From: Kribbella qitaiheensis
GTDB lineage: Bacteria; Actinomycetota; Actinomycetes; Propionibacteriales; Kribbellaceae
Length of the DNA: 64,000 nucleotides
Direction: 5' to 3'
NCBI RefSeq assembly: GCF_014217565.1
Contig: NZ_CP043661.1
Coordinates: 5,270,001 to 5,334,000, forward strand
The stretch's first letter is position 1. Every line of letters starts with the position of its first letter. The notes under the pieces are model-generated. The model searched no databases. It saw only the letters and a list, made by a program, of their open reading frames with translations, and was not told the DNA's origin. The position numbers and the translations under genes were made by a program. Below, in pieces: positions 52,501 to 61,050 of the stretch.

Positions 52501-53423
52501 TTCCAGACCTCGCGTCCGTCCACCGCGAGCCGCTCGGCCAGTTCGGGCGGGCAGGCCTCGCCGCCGAAGATCAGCAGCCGGACCTGGTCGAGTGCGTCCG
52601 CCGGCCACAACGCGGCCAGGGTCGGCACGGTCGACACGATGGTGATGCCCTGCGCGACCAGCCACGGCCCGAGGTCCATCCCGCTGCGGACCAGCGATCG
52701 CGGCGCCGGGACCAGACAGGCGCCGTACCGCCAGGCGAGCCACATCTCTTCGCAGGAGGCGTCGAACGCGACCGACAGTCCGGCCAGTACCCGGTCCTCG
52801 GGGCCGATCGGCTCGGCCTGGAGAAACATCCGGGCCTCCGCGTCCACGAACGCGGCGGCCGAACGATGCGTGACGGCGACACCCTTGGGGAGACCGGTCG
52901 AGCCCGAGGTGAAGATGATCCAGGAGTCGTCGTCCGGCGTCGGCCCGTCGGTGCCAGGACGGTCGGGGGCATCGGGGCCGTCCATCCGGGCGGAGTACGG
53001 GAAGTCGTAGTACCCGTCGTCGTCCGGCTCCGGCACCGGTACCGCGCGGGTGCTGGTGAGCTCCAGGTCGTCGGTCACGATCGCGGCGACACCGGCTTCG
53101 CCGAAGACCAGTTCGGCGCGCTCTTCGGGGTCGTCGGCGTCGACCGGGACGTACGCCGCGCCGGCTTGCAGAGTGCCGAGGATCGCGACGTACAGGTCGT
53201 TGTGACCGGACGAGATCCGGACGCCGATCCGGTCGCCGGGGCCGACGCCGAGATCGGTCAGCCGGCGGGCGAACTTCGCTGTCCGGGCGAGTAGTTCGCT
53301 GTAGCTGAGGCTGACGCCGCCGTCGTCGAGGGCCGGCTCATCCGGGAAGCTCACCGCGGTCGCCTGCAGGATCTCCACCAAGGTCCGCTCGGGCGGAGCG
53401 CTGTCCCCCCGTCGCAACGTCAC
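49506..53423 (-). CDS. pls: Pls/PosA-family polyamino-acid synthetase (probable epsilon-poly-lysine synthetase)
   Basis: A 1305-residue membrane NRPS close in length to epsilon-poly-L-lysine synthetase. The adenylation domain (1-510) has IIFTSGSTGLPKGVAVTH, NTYGPTEATV, YRSGDLV and SGKVDRNALP. The carrier domain has the pantetheine Ser in FFLHGGGSLAAAQ (about 540-555). From about 605 to 1305 there are six hydrophobic helices interleaved with three hexapeptide-like blocks, the terminal domain of this family. The pocket residues read D-A-E-S-I-G-T-V-V-K, a lysine-type code. GTG 53423 has TATCAT six bases upstream (leaderless). Confidence 0.93.
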   Translation of the reverse strand: MTLRRGDSAPPERTLVEILQATAVSFPDEPALDDGGVSLSYSELLARTAKFARRLTDLGVGPGDRIGVRISSGHNDLYVAILGTLQAGAAYVPVDADDPEERAELVFGEAGVAAIVTDDLELTSTRAVPVPEPDDDGYYDFPYSARMDGPDAPDRPGTDGPTPDDDSWIIFTSGSTGLPKGVAVTHRSAAAFVDAEARMFLQAEPIGPEDRVLAGLSVAFDASCEEMWLAWRYGACLVPAPRSLVRSGMDLGPWLVAQGITIVSTVPTLAALWPADALDQVRLLIFGGEACPPELAERLAVDGREVWNTYGPTEATVVACGAQLTGEGQVRIGLPLDGWDLAVVDAEGNEVPEGGTGELIIGGVGLARYLDPAKDAEKFAPMPTLGWDRAYRSGDLVRNESEGLVFMGRADEQIKLGGRRIELGEVDAALQGLPGVTGAAAAVRASAAGNQLLVGYVVPEDPEAFDQKAATERLREALPAALVPLLAITDTLPTRTSGKVDRNALPWPLPGMDTDGPPAELDGTAGWLAERWTKVLGANVTGADNDFFLHGGGSLAAAQLVSVLRERYPEATVGDIYEYPRLGALADRLDSFVTSLEPVEIREVRPTPPGTQLLQTALTLLLQTVVGVRWLVWLFTLNNLLAWSDGPHPWMRTVSWWWILAGWLILITPAGRMGIAVVGARLLLRGLRPGVYPRGGNVHVRLWAAENLADAAGAANLAGAPWITYYARALGAKVGRGVDLHTLPPVTGFFTMGRGASIEPEVDLSGYWIDGDRLHVGSVTVGAEAVVGSRSTLLPGAEIGRNAEIAAGSAVSGKVPPAERWSGSPASRLGRARHPWPEERPARAPWWVLAYGAASALMSLLPLAAACLAVVILGHAVRGTTSLGDAAVQALWAIPLMTLVGFATLALLTLIGVRLLGIGIKAGHYPVRSRIGWQVWATERLLDSARTLLFPLYASLLTPWWLRALGAKIGRDVEASTVLLLPKMTTVGDGAFLADDTMIASYELGGGWLHVAGAKVGKRAFLGNSGMTAPGRSVPKNGLVAVLSAAPKKSKAGTSWLGSPPVKLRRQAVDGDQSRTFNPPLRLKFARAAVELCRFVPMMCTVLIALGVLFALQGLDLWLGPWWTFLLSGAVLLAAGAVAGAMATISKWVIVGRTKAIEYPLWSSFVWRNEVVDTFVEMVAAPWFANAAAGTPVLTLWLRTLGAKIGKGVWCETYWFPEADLITLGDGVAVNRGCVLQTHLFHDRVMSMSTVTFGPGSTLGPHGIILPAASIGAGATVGPVSLVMRGETVPAGSRWAGNPIAPWQG

Positions 53424-53429
53424 GGCCGG

Positions 53430-53435
53430 ATGATA
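53430..53435 (-). promoter_or_regulatory. -10 box (TATCAT) for the Pls-type synthetase
   Basis: On the minus strand TATCAT lies six bases before the GTG start at 53423, and no ribosome site is present, so the message is probably leaderless. Confidence 0.5.
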
Positions 53436-53490
53436 CGCCGCTCAGCTGTCTTCCTCTGAAACTCTGAGCAGCGTGGACACCAACCATTTA

Positions 53491-53532
53491 CGTCCGAACA
53501 ACCGAGGGTCGTACCCCACGGCTGTTCGGACG
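53491..53532. terminator. Hairpin between the Pls gene and the metallopeptidase cluster
   Basis: CGTCCGAACA (53491-53500) pairs with TGTTCGGACG (53523-53532) around a 22-base loop. The CGTCCGAA core is shared with the twin hairpins at 18615. It lies just after the stop of the minus-strand metallopeptidase and probably ends its transcript. Confidence 0.65.
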
Positions 53533-53539
53533 CAAGCAA

Positions 53540-54718
53540 TCAGTTCACCAGGTTGCCGGGGGCCGCGAAGGTGTTGCAGGCCTTGGTCTCGCCGACGTTG
53601 AAGCCGTTCTCGATCCAGAAGCCCTGGCTGGTGGCCAGGCCGTGCGTGCGCTCGTCCTCCGGAGTGTCCGAGGTTTCGCCGAAGCTGTTGCTGGCCTGGT
53701 ACTCGAATTCCTTCAGCCGGTTCGTCAGCGGATACGACCTCGCCACTGCCTTGCTGAAGACACCGCCCAGACAGGAGGCCTGAAGTTCGTTGCGGCGAGA
53801 GCTCTCCAGCTTCTGGTCCGGGTGGTCCTGCAGATAGACGGCCCGCGCATAGAACAGCCCACTGACGCCCTGGACGTGGTGGCCGTACTCGTGCGCGATC
53901 GTCATCAGGTACGCCAGGTCCTCCTTGGCGCCGAACGCCTTGTTCATCTGCAGCACGTCCGTGTACATCACGTGGTTGCCGTAGCAGTAGAACGCCAGCA
54001 CCCGGCCGGACAGCGGCTTGAAGCTTCCGCACGGAGTGGTGACGGGCTTGTCGAACACGACGAGGCCCGGGTCCGGCTGCTTCTCGCCGATCTTGGCGAA
54101 GACCGGTCGCCAGGCGTCGTTGAGGCAGCTGAACAGCTTGGTGTAGTAGCGCTTCTGCGCGGCCAGGCTGCCGTCACCGAGCTTCTCGGCCGGACAGTTC
54201 ATCTGCTCCAGCGCGCCGGCCTGGTAGAGCGAGCTGTTCAGCAGGTAGTCCTCGGCCGAACCCTCCTGCGGCTTCGTGGTGGCCGTCGGCACGATGGACG
54301 GACCGCTCACGCTCGGATCCGCGGTGGTGGCGGTGCCACCGCCCAGCATCACGCCGAGCACGGCCAGCGTGATGCCGAGGAACGCGACGACGACGAAGCC
54401 GATCAGGACGAACTTGCCCGCGCCCGACTTGCGGCGCTGGGGCTGGAAGCCGTTGAAGTTGCCGGGACCGCCGTAGTACGGCTGGGCCCACTGGCCCGGG
54501 TACTGCTGACCCTGCTGCGGGTACTGACCGCCCGGCTGCTGGTACTGCGGGTACTGGCCGCCCTGCTGAGGACCGCCTTGCTGCTGGTACGGCGCTGGTT
54601 GCTGGTACTGCTGCGGTGGGCCCTGCTGCCACGGGACAGCCTGCGGTGGGGGCAGTACGCCGGGCGGGGGAGCCGGCCGGTCCTGGGGACGGCCGTCGTA
54701 CCCGTACGGGTTGCTCAC
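53540..54718 (-). CDS. Membrane-anchored neutral zinc metallopeptidase, paralogue A
   Basis: A 392-residue type II membrane protein. A Pro/Gln/Gly/Tyr-rich cytoplasmic tail (1-88) precedes one helix (KFVLIGFVVVAFLGITLAVLGVML, about 100-123) and an outer catalytic domain of the PF04228 type. The zinc site is IAHEYGHHVQG, with a further acidic residue in RRNELQASCLGG. Paired Cys (MNCPAEK, FSCLND; TTPCGSF, FYCYGN) suggest disulfides. GTG 54718 (MSNPYGY) is used. It is divergent from a DUF2207 gene 79 bp away. Confidence 0.9.
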   Translation of the reverse strand: MSNPYGYDGRPQDRPAPPPGVLPPPQAVPWQQGPPQQYQQPAPYQQQGGPQQGGQYPQYQQPGGQYPQQGQQYPGQWAQPYYGGPGNFNGFQPQRRKSGAGKFVLIGFVVVAFLGITLAVLGVMLGGGTATTADPSVSGPSIVPTATTKPQEGSAEDYLLNSSLYQAGALEQMNCPAEKLGDGSLAAQKRYYTKLFSCLNDAWRPVFAKIGEKQPDPGLVVFDKPVTTPCGSFKPLSGRVLAFYCYGNHVMYTDVLQMNKAFGAKEDLAYLMTIAHEYGHHVQGVSGLFYARAVYLQDHPDQKLESSRRNELQASCLGGVFSKAVARSYPLTNRLKEFEYQASNSFGETSDTPEDERTHGLATSQGFWIENGFNVGETKACNTFAAPGNLVN

Positions 54719-54785
54719 GTCTCGTTGGCCCTTCTTCACGCGCGGTACTGGTCAGCAGGGTTCGCAGGTCGAACCGGCACGAGAC

Positions 54786-54791
54786 TACTCT
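54786..54791 (+). promoter_or_regulatory. -10 box (TACTCT) for a leaderless DUF2207 gene
   Basis: TACTCT lies six bases before ATG 54798, and no ribosome site is present. Confidence 0.45.
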
Positions 54792-54797
54792 CGTGCC

Positions 54798-56484
54798 ATG
54801 TCACTGAAGCGCCGCCTCTTGCCGGCAGCCCTGTTCGTGTCGTTCGCGACCGCTTTCGTTGCCCTCGGCACGGTCCCCGCCCAGGCGGCGGACGACCAGA
54901 TCACCGGGTATGCCGCCGAGGCCACCCTGACGAAAGACGGGGTCCTGCAGGTCAAGGAGACCGTCGACCTGACCGCGGGAAGCGACACGTTCCGCCGGAC
55001 CCTGACCAACCGGGTCCGCTCGGACGCCGAGCGGGACCGCAGCTACGACATCAGCGATGTGTCGGCCACGGTGAACGGCAAACCCGCCGACGGCCTGGAG
55101 AACTCCGAGGTCGACAACGGCCGGCAAATCAGCGTCAAGGTGTCCGGCCAGTCCAAGGTCGTCTACAGCTACACGGTGCACAACGTGGTCGCCGACTCGA
55201 CCGAGGGCCGCGAGGTGAGCTGGCCGATCGTGCAGGGCTTCGGTACGCCGATCCCGAAGGCGACCGTGGTGGTCAACGTCCCCTTCGCCACCTGGGTGAC
55301 CTGCTTCGCAGGCCCGCGCCGGCTCGAGCATGCCGTGTACGTCGTCGCAGCTTGCCGAGAACGCGGCTCTGCAGATCGAGCAGGACGGCGTACCGGCTGG
55401 TGGCCGGCTGACCTTCCTGACCGGGTTGAGCGACCAGGCGACGGTCAAGCCCAATGCGCAGTTCAAGACCCGCTGGACCCTCGGCCACGCCTTCACTGTC
55501 GACTCCTCGACGCTTGGACTGAGCGCCTTGCTGGTGGGCCTCGGACTGCTGGGTGCTGCCGCGCTGTGGTTCTTCCGCGGTCGTGACGCAGGCAAGAGCG
55601 TCGCCGGTCCGCCGGAGCGCCCGGTTCTGGACGGTGCCGACGGGCCGCAGTTCGCGGCACCCGACGGCATCCGGCCGGGCCAGGTCGGCACTGTCGTGGA
55701 CGAGACCGCCGACGTCGTGGACATCACCGCCACGCTGCTGGACCTCGCGGTCCGCAAATACCTGACGATCGAAGAGCTGGCGCGCGAGACCCACTTCGGC
55801 AAGCTGGACTGGCGGCTCCGGCGGCTGAACGCCGGTGGCGCGGAGCTGCTGCCGTACGAGAAGGCCTTGCTGGACGCGGTTTTCGCCGACGGGGAGACGG
55901 TCGTGGTGTCCACGCTCGGCCAGTCACTGCGGCCGCGACTCGGTCTGGTCCGCGAGCAGTTGTACGCCGACGTCGTCACGCAAGGCTGGTTCGCGAGCCG
56001 CCCGGACGCAGTACGGAACCGCTGGTCGACAGCGGGCCTGGTCCTGCTCGGTACGGGCGTGGTGCTGACGATCGTGCTGGCCATCGTCACCAAGTTCGGC
56101 TTGGTCGGGTTCGCGGTGATGCTTGCCGGGGCGGCGTTGACGCTGGCCGGGCAGGTTGCACCTGCGCGGACGGCTCGCGGCGCCGCAGTACTGGGTCGTG
56201 TGGGCGGGCTGCAGGCGTACCTGAGCAACGAGACGTCGGCGGACCTGCCGCAGAGTCACCGGCTGGAGTTCGCGTCCCGCTGCCTGCCGTACGCCGCAGT
56301 ACTGGGTCTGACGGAGAAGTGGGCGCAGGAGATCGCAGCGACCGACGAAGACGATGACCCGGATGCGGGGATCGGCTGGTACTCCGGCCCGGAGAACTGG
56401 CACCTGTCCGACATCGGTGAGTCGCTGTCGAACTTCGTCACCGCTTTCGGCGGCACCTTGTCACACGCGCGCCGACTGTTCTGA
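54798..56484 (+). pseudogene. DUF2207 membrane protein, copy 1 (one-base frameshift, probably a sequence error)
   Basis: Two frames add up to about 561 residues. The first has a signal peptide (LLPAALFVSFATAFVALG, cut near AQAA) and an outer beta-domain (YAAEATLTKDGVLQVKETVDLT, VVYSYTVHNVV) up to TCFAGP. The other continues SSMPCTSSQLAENAALQ, a membrane helix (LSALLVGLGLLGAAALWFF), the cytoplasmic EIEVDxTxxLLDLAVR-like part and two more helices. Removing one C from GGCCC (55312-55316) joins them as AGRAGSSMPC. It is a paralogue of the intact gene at 61400. Function is unknown. Confidence 0.85.
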
Positions 56485-56494
56485 TTCCCCTTGT

Positions 56495-56532
56495 AGAGAA
56501 GGCCCCCTGGGATATCCCAGGGGGCCTTCTCT
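56495..56532. terminator. Long palindromic terminator between DUF2207 and a metallopeptidase
   Basis: A perfect 38-bp palindrome: AGAGAAGGCCCCCTGGGAT followed by its exact complement. It lies 10 bp after one stop and 7 bp before the other convergent stop, so it can end both transcripts. Confidence 0.9.
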
Positions 56533-56538
56533 GTTCGC

Positions 56539-58536
56539 TCAGTAGGTGAACTGCGGTGGCGACAGGAAGGTGTTGCAGAAGCGCGGGTCGCGGTAGGTGA
56601 TACCGCGGGTGGACCAGAAGTTGTGGTTCACCTTCGCGCCGTGATCGCGCACCTTCGGGTTGGAGAACTCGTCACCCGCGTTGGCGACGGCGAACTTCCA
56701 GCTGGTCAGCAACTCGCCCTTGAGTGGGACGAACTGCGCATCCGCGCCGAGGTAGGCCGAGCCCAGGCAGGACGCCTGCAGTTCGCGCTTACGGCTCTCC
56801 AGCAGTCGCAGGTTCGGGTCGGCCATCGTCGCCTGGCGGGCGAAGGAGGCGCCGAAGATCCCGGTCAGCTGCTGCACGTGGTGCCCGTACTCGTGCGCGA
56901 ACGTGTTGAGCATCCACGCGCGGGTGTAGATCGGGTTGACCTTGTAGTTGTTGAAGTCGACGTTGAACGGCATGTAGATCGCTTCGTTGGCGCCGCAGTA
57001 GAAACCGCGGGTGCCCCGCTCGGTGCCGCACGGCGTCTTGACCGTGTTGGCGTACACGATCACATGCGGCGCGCGGAACGGCATCCCGGCCTTCTGCATC
57101 GCCAGCCACCAGGTCCTGTTCAGACAGGGCAGCATCCGGTTGTAGTACGCCTTTACTGCCGCGAAGGTGGTCGGCCGGTACGGCGGCTCGGTGCACTTGG
57201 AGGCCTGCAGGGCGCCGACGGTGTAGATCTTGTTCTTCGCGACCAGTTCGTACGGCGTGGGCTGGCGGGGCTTCGGCTTGGGAGTCGGTGTCGGCGTCGG
57301 CGTCGGCGTCGGAGTAGGCGTCGGGCTCTCCGACGGCGTCTGCGAGGGGGTCTCGGACGGCGTGGCCGACGGCGTCTCCGTGGTGGTCGTCTTGGTGTCG
57401 TCGCCGTTGTTGCGCAGTGCGTAAGTGACGCCGGAGCCGACGACCAGGACGGCGAGGACCAGGCCGATCAGCAGGCCCTTGGGACTACGGCGCGGCTTCC
57501 GCCGGCGGCCGGCGCCGGGGGGCTTCGGGATCGGGATCGGCGGGTACGGCCAGCTCGGCTGGCCACCCTGGGGAGGGTTGTTGGGCGGGAAGCCCTGGAA
57601 GCCTGCCTGACCACCCTGCGGCGGGTACGACGAATTGGCGGCGGCCGACCATGGGTTGGGCTGCCCGCTGCCTCCTTGCGGAGTCGTCGACCAGGGACTC
57701 TGCGACGTCGGACCGCCCTGCGCCCCGGAGTTGCCAGGTGTAGGGCCAGGCCAGGTGGAGCTACTGGGCGCTGGAGATCCGGCATTAGCCGGCCCAGGCC
57801 AGGTTGAGCCAGTGCCAGGGGTGCCGGAGCCGGTGCCAGCCGGGCGGGTGCCCGTCGAGCCGGTGCCGGTGGAGCCGGCTGCGCCCGGGTTGGGGCTGGC
57901 AGGGTTGGCGCCGGTCGGAGCCTGGTGCCGGGGAGTTGCCGGCCGGCCTGTGCTTCCAGGTCCACCGCCTGCCTGTCCACCGCCTGCCTGTCCACCACCG
58001 GCTTGTCCGCCAGTGGCTTGTCCACGACCGGGCTCGCCACCGCCGGCTTGTCCGCCGCTGGTGGTGCCGCCCGTGGCGGGGCCGTCGGCTCCGGGGCGAG
58101 CGGTGGGTCCGTCGACCGCCGGGTTGGGCGGGCCGGCGTGCTGTCCCCGAGGCGCCTGCTGGCCGCCGTACGGGGGCTGGTTCGGTGTGTTCCAGCCGCC
58201 CTGTGAGCTCGGGCGATTCGGAGCACCCGGAGCGGGCCGGTCAGGCGCGCTGGGGCCGCCCTGCGGTGTGGAGCGGTCCGGCTTACCCGGGCCACCTTGC
58301 GGGGTGGATCGGTTGGGCGGGCCGGTTTGGGGGGTGGTCGGAGAGGCCGGGGGCTGCGGGGCGCTCGCAGGGGGGCCGGGTTGTAGATACTCCGTTGGTT
58401 TCTCGGCGGACTCGGTCCACCACAGGGGCGACTGGCCATCCCGGCGGGACGGTGGTTGGGCCGGCGGCTCGGTGGGCTGTTCGCCCTCCTGCTCCGGCTC
58501 GTCCCGCCCCGGGGGTGGATTCCAGTTGTCCGACAT
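56539..58536 (-). CDS. Membrane-anchored neutral zinc metallopeptidase, paralogue B
   Basis: A 665-residue type II membrane protein. The cytoplasmic part (1-350) is a very long Pro/Gly/Gln/Ser-rich tail with TGGQAGGGQAGG repeats. One helix follows (GLLIGLVLAVLVVGSGVTYAL), then a Thr/Pro stalk (TPSETPSQTPSESPTPTPTP) and the catalytic domain with FAHEYGHHVQQLTG and RKRELQASCLGSAY. It is almost twice as long as paralogue A because of the tail. ATG 58536 lies nine bases after the stop of the upstream paralogue C. Confidence 0.9.
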   Translation of the reverse strand: MSDNWNPPPGRDEPEQEGEQPTEPPAQPPSRRDGQSPLWWTESAEKPTEYLQPGPPASAPQPPASPTTPQTGPPNRSTPQGGPGKPDRSTPQGGPSAPDRPAPGAPNRPSSQGGWNTPNQPPYGGQQAPRGQHAGPPNPAVDGPTARPGADGPATGGTTSGGQAGGGEPGRGQATGGQAGGGQAGGGQAGGGPGSTGRPATPRHQAPTGANPASPNPGAAGSTGTGSTGTRPAGTGSGTPGTGSTWPGPANAGSPAPSSSTWPGPTPGNSGAQGGPTSQSPWSTTPQGGSGQPNPWSAAANSSYPPQGGQAGFQGFPPNNPPQGGQPSWPYPPIPIPKPPGAGRRRKPRRSPKGLLIGLVLAVLVVGSGVTYALRNNGDDTKTTTTETPSATPSETPSQTPSESPTPTPTPTPTPTPTPKPKPRQPTPYELVAKNKIYTVGALQASKCTEPPYRPTTFAAVKAYYNRMLPCLNRTWWLAMQKAGMPFRAPHVIVYANTVKTPCGTERGTRGFYCGANEAIYMPFNVDFNNYKVNPIYTRAWMLNTFAHEYGHHVQQLTGIFGASFARQATMADPNLRLLESRKRELQASCLGSAYLGADAQFVPLKGELLTSWKFAVANAGDEFSNPKVRDHGAKVNHNFWSTRGITYRDPRFCNTFLSPPQFTY

Positions 58537-58545
58537 CGATACTCC

Positions 58546-59694
58546 TCACGAGACCTTGCTGGCCGAAGCCGTGAACGTGTTGCAATAGGCGCTGTTGAAC
58601 CTGGTGAAGCCGCGCGCGGCCCAGTACTGGTGACTGGCTCGCGCGCCGTGGTCCCGCGGTCCGCCGCGGTTGTTCTCGTCGCCGGTCTGCGCCTCGACAT
58701 ACTTGCGATAGATCGTCAGGTCGAGACCGTTGATGCCGTACGAGGTCTTGTTGGCACCCATGAAGGCGGTGCCGAGGCAGGACGCCTGCAGCTCGACCCG
58801 GCGGCTCAGCTCGAGCTGCGTGTCGTGGTCAGGCGCGTCGTACTTCAGTTGTTGGGCGGCAGGCAGGATGCCGGTGAGCTGCTGCACGTGGTGGGCGAAC
58901 TCACGGCCTGCCGTGTACGTCACCCACATCCGCGCGAACGCCCGGTTGCCGGGGTCGGAGGCGCGGGTCCACAGCTTGACGTCGTCCTCGAACTTCAGGT
59001 AGATCGTCTGGCTCGCGGCACAGTAGAACGAGACCGACGAGCCACCCGTGCAAGGCGACTGGACCTGGCCGGACCAGAACAGCACCCGGGGTGCAGTGTA
59101 GGTGTGAGAGGCGGACCCGACCTTGCTGGACCAGACTCGGTTCAGGCAGCCGATCAGGTTCGCGTAGTACGCCTTGACCGCCCCCGCGGTGCTCAGGGCG
59201 ATCTGCGGTTCACGACAGCCGACCGAACCCTGGGCTCCGGTGCTGTAGATCGCATCAGCGGTGACGACTTTCATACTGGCCTCGGACGCCCCGTCGTCGC
59301 CCGGGGTTCCGGGAGAGTCGTCCGGGTTGTCCGGCGTGGTCTGGGACGCCGTCGGAGTAGCCGCCGGGCCAATCAGCCCAGCGCCTGGCACCGGTGCCAC
59401 AGCCGTGAACCCGTCGTTACGCAGAGCGAAGGCGGCGATCACGACAGCCACCGCGACGCCGCCGAGCAGCAGCAGACTGATCCCGAGGCCGGTCTTGCGG
59501 CGCCTGGTCCGCGGTCCGCCGTGCTTGATCCTGCCGCCGCCGAACTCGGGACCCCAGCCCACCTCCGGCAATGCGGGATCGCCGCCCGGCATCCCCGGCA
59601 GCGGGTAGCTGCCGTAAAGCGGAATCGAGCCGTCGGGCAGCGGCCCCGGCGGCGGGTGCGGCCCTGGCGGCTCGCTCCAGTCATGGTTGGACAC
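58546..59694 (-). CDS. Metallopeptidase paralogue C with degenerate zinc site
   Basis: A 382-residue member of the same type II metallopeptidase family: Pro/Gly-rich tail (1-70), a helix (LGISLLLLGGVAVAVVIAAFAL), then the outer domain. The zinc motif reads TAGREFAHHVQQLTG where the paralogues have FAHEFGHHVQ or FAHEYGHHVQ, so the first zinc His is Arg. The downstream RRVELQASCLG and Cys pattern are kept. This copy is predicted catalytically dead but folded. GTG 59694. It lies between active paralogues B and D in one probable operon. Confidence 0.9.
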   Translation of the reverse strand: MSNHDWSEPPGPHPPPGPLPDGSIPLYGSYPLPGMPGGDPALPEVGWGPEFGGGRIKHGGPRTRRRKTGLGISLLLLGGVAVAVVIAAFALRNDGFTAVAPVPGAGLIGPAATPTASQTTPDNPDDSPGTPGDDGASEASMKVVTADAIYSTGAQGSVGCREPQIALSTAGAVKAYYANLIGCLNRVWSSKVGSASHTYTAPRVLFWSGQVQSPCTGGSSVSFYCAASQTIYLKFEDDVKLWTRASDPGNRAFARMWVTYTAGREFAHHVQQLTGILPAAQQLKYDAPDHDTQLELSRRVELQASCLGTAFMGANKTSYGINGLDLTIYRKYVEAQTGDENNRGGPRDHGARASHQYWAARGFTRFNSAYCNTFTASASKVS

Positions 59695-59804
59695 GGTTGT
59701 TCCTCATCCCCCCGAGACACACAAGGCGTGATCCGGGGGACCAGGCTAACCACCAGGACCACTATTCGTCTGCACCCGCGGTGCAGCGCACCCCCGCCGC
59801 AGGG

Positions 59805-61050
59805 CTACTTCACCTTGCCTGAGGTGGCGGTGAACGTGTTGCACGCCGCCGGGTTGCGGGTCTGGTAGCCCCGCAGTGCCCAGTACTTGTGGTTGCCGGC
59901 GTCACCGTGGTCGTCGCCGTAATCGGTGGTGTTGCCGATCAGGAATGCCCACTGGGTGTAGGACTGCCCGGTGATCGGGTAGGTGCGCCTGTTCGCGCCG
60001 ATGAAGACGTCGCTGAAGCAGGACGCCTGGAGCTCCAGCCGCCTGGTCATCTCCAGCTCGGCGGCCCGGCTGGGAGCGTCGTACCGCATGTCGTGGTTGG
60101 CCTTGAGGATGCCGGTCAGGTTCTGCACGTGGTGACCGAACTCGTGGGCGAACTGGTGCAGCATCCACATCCGGGCCCAGACCTTGTTGTAGCTCTCGGG
60201 GAACTTGTTGTAGTAGCCCACGTCCTGGCTGAGGTTCATGTAGATGGTGTCGTTGTCGCCACAGTAGAACGGTGGGCCGGTGTCGCTCATGGAGCCGCAC
60301 GGCGACTGAACAGTGCCGCTGAAGGGCTGCAGGTTCGGCACCCTGAAGGTGCCGCCCGCCCGCTCGACGTACGGCGCCCAGGCGCGGCTGAGGCAGGCGC
60401 GGAGCTGGACGTAGTTGGCCGTGGCGCCCGCGGCGGTCGACTGACGAGCGCGGGACTCCTTGCAACCGACCGAGGCCATCGCTCCGCTGGAGTAGAGCTT
60501 GTTCCGGCTGACGACCTCGTAGTCGGTCGGCCCACGCTTCACCGGTGGTGTGGTCGACGTCCGTGGCGCGGTCGGCCTGGTCACGGTGGGCTCGGTGGTG
60601 GTCGGCTCAGTCGTCGTCGGTGCCGTGGTCGGCTGCGACGGTCCGTCCGTGGGCGACTCGTACGACGTCGGGTCGTACGTCGGGGTGTAGCTCGGGTCGG
60701 AGGTGGGCGTGTAGGCCGGGATGTCACCGGCCCGAGCTGCTGTTGTGCTTCAGGAAGCCGGAGACGACCGACAGCAGGATCACCGCTCCGACCAGGCCGC
60801 CGACCACGAACAGGATCGCCTTGGCAGGGCTCTTCTTCGGGGGCCGCGGGCCTCCGGGCTGTGCACCCCAGCCGAGTCCGTGCGGCAGGTTCTGGCCCGG
60901 GCCGGGCGGCACGCTCCCGCCGTACTGCGGTTGCCAGGGCTGCGGCGCGAACGGTCCGGGCGGTGGCACCTGACCGGGCGGCGGTGGGTAGCCGCCCTGA
61001 GGTGGCTGCTGCGGGTACTGCCCGGGTGGGCCCCACTGGTTGTCGGACAC
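59805..61050 (-). pseudogene. Metallopeptidase paralogue D (one-base frameshift, probably a sequence error)
   Basis: Two frames give a protein of about 414 residues. The first, from GTG 61050 (MSDNQWGPPGQYPQQP), has the Pro/Gln/Gly tail and a helix (AILFVVGGLVGAVILLSVV) and stops after HNSSSGR. The other runs on through a Thr/Pro/Ser stalk to the catalytic domain with FAHEFGHHVQNLTG and RRLELQASCFSDVF. Removing one G from GGGCC on the coding strand (plus 60729-60733) joins them as SSSAGDIPAYTPT. The zinc site is intact, so this should be an active peptidase. Confidence 0.87.
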
